Part shown: in pieces, positions 5,625-5,979 of the stretch
Layout: the number at the start of each line of letters is the position of its first letter
How positions within the stretch are numbered: the stretch's first letter is position 1
NCBI GenBank assembly: GCA_030671005.1
Contig: DAOVAN010000101.1
Location: 1-5,979 of the forward strand
Source: Caldifarciminota bacterium
GTDB lineage: Bacteria > Hydrothermota > Tepidihabitantia > SM23-42
Length of the DNA: 5,979 bases
Direction: 5' to 3'
Notes under the pieces: generated by a model
Told to the model about the DNA's origin: nothing
The model's input: only the letters and a program-made list of their open reading frames with translations
Databases searched by the model: none
Program-made: the position numbers and the translations under genes

Positions 5625-5840
5625 GGCTTAACGTGTTTTCACAAAACTTGTGTTGGTATGCTCGGTGTTTTTGTTAGAAGGAAGCAAGAGCAAGTCAGTG
5701 GTCTTGAGGGTTTGAATAGCGGTGCTGACCCGTGAACAGGCATTGCAGGAGTGAAATGCCTGTTTGTCACTGGGCCTAATGGAAATACAGTGTTCCTCAT
5801 GCATACCCCAATTTTTATATCCACATTACTCATAACGAAA
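5625..5840. other. Gap between the coiled-coil gene and the tRNA gene, no convincing gene
   Basis: A 64-codon minus-strand frame (5639-5833) exists here but has no ribosome site or recognisable family, and it reads through the strong hairpin at 5729-5774. A short inverted repeat CACAA-AAC-TTGTG lies at 5640-5652, 15 bases before the coiled-coil start. I find no convincing promoter for the coiled-coil gene; a TATAAA-like word (5819-5814, minus) lacks a -35 partner. Confidence 0.55.
5729..5774. repeat. Long stable hairpin upstream of the coiled-coil gene
   Basis: AACAGGCATT (5735-5744) and AATGCCTGTT (5755-5764) are perfect ten-base complements with a ten-base loop. Outside them, GTG/CAC (5732-5734 with 5768-5770) and CCC/GGG (5729-5731 with 5772-5774) extend the stem past a three-base and a one-base bulge. 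No T-run follows on the minus strand, so it is not a standard terminator of the tRNA transcript. Confidence 0.65.
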
Positions 5841-5913
5841 TAGCGGCGAAGGGACTCGAACCCCCGACACAGAGATTATGATTCTCCTGCTCTTCCAACT
5901 GAGCTACGCCGCC
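5841..5913 (-). tRNA. tRNA with CAU anticodon, probably elongator tRNA-Met
   Basis: A complete 73-base cloverleaf on the minus strand. The acceptor stem GGCGGCG pairs with CGCCGCT (G1-U72 wobble, discriminator A73). The D arm is GCTC-AGTTGGAA-GAGC. The anticodon stem GGAGA/TCTCT encloses the loop ATCATAA with anticodon CAT at 5880-5878. The variable loop is GTGTC and the T arm is GGGGG-TTCGAGT-CCCTT with two G-U pairs. CCA is not encoded and must be added. The anticodon stem lacks the three G-C pairs and position 1 lacks the mismatch typical of initiators, so it is an elongator Met tRNA or the tRNA-Ile2 whose C34 is modified to lysidine; sequence alone does not settle which. Adenine at position 32 is unusual. 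Confidence 0.93.
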
Positions 5914-5921
5914 AGCACGCA

Positions 5922-5949
5922 AGTATAGTGCGAATTGACGTTTTGTCAA
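5922..5949 (-). promoter_or_regulatory. Sigma-70-type promoter of the tRNA gene
   Basis: On the minus strand, a perfect TTGACA (5949-5944) is followed after 16 bases by TATACT (5927-5922). The predicted start is near 5915, with G at 5916 or 5913 as likely first bases. Mature tRNA begins at 5913, so the precursor would have a leader of about zero to three bases. Confidence 0.82.
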
Positions 5950-5979
5950 TGGCTATTACAGAGAGTAGAGCGGTGAATA

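Noticed and set aside
5729..5774. Intrinsic terminator for the tRNA transcript
   Set aside because: The stem is strong, but no T-run follows it on the minus strand.
5639..5833. 64-codon minus-strand frame between the tRNA and the coiled-coil gene
   Set aside because: It has no ribosome site, crosses a strong hairpin and shows no recognisable family.

Overview
The window looks bacterial. Its promoters resemble sigma-70 sites (TTGACT/TTGACA with TATAAT/TACAAT/TATACT at 16-17 bp), it has Shine-Dalgarno sequences and an intrinsic terminator, and its tRNA gene does not encode the CCA end. Base composition is mid-range. The sequence alone does not fix the lineage. A stretch resembling the short dispersed 'ccttcgacaagctc...ggacaggc' repeats seen in some uncultured bacterial genomes hints at such a lineage, but this is only a hint.

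Layout. Positions 1-869 (minus) hold the N-terminal two thirds of a glutamate dehydrogenase that runs off the left edge. It starts with GTG behind a strong ribosome-binding site. Positions 870-1401 are a 532-bp divergent intergenic region with a good promoter at each end and palindromes and repeat-like sequence between. Positions 1402-2823 (plus) encode a PutP-like sodium/solute symporter. A symmetric terminator region (2810-2870) separates it from a convergent minus-strand pair: a YitT-family membrane protein (2868-3698) and, 51 bp upstream of that, a 624-residue coiled-coil protein without a recognisable enzymatic domain (3750-5624). Positions 5625-5840 contain no convincing gene but do contain a strong hairpin. 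A CAU-anticodon tRNA (5841-5913, minus) with its own promoter almost touching the tRNA 5' end closes the window.

How the genes may work together. Glutamate dehydrogenase and a proline-type Na+ symporter transcribed divergently fit import and oxidation of proline or a related amino acid, since proline is degraded to glutamate, which the dehydrogenase deaminates to 2-oxoglutarate. No proline dehydrogenase or P5C dehydrogenase is visible, and one residue of the expected proline site is changed in the symporter, so the link is an inference. The YitT and coiled-coil genes may be co-transcribed, but no shared function can be read from the sequence.

I found no convincing undescribed multi-gene system. 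The best second-look items are the hairpin presenting the gdh ribosome-binding site, the symmetric convergent terminator, the headless coiled-coil protein, the nearly leaderless tRNA promoter and the 5729-5774 hairpin.
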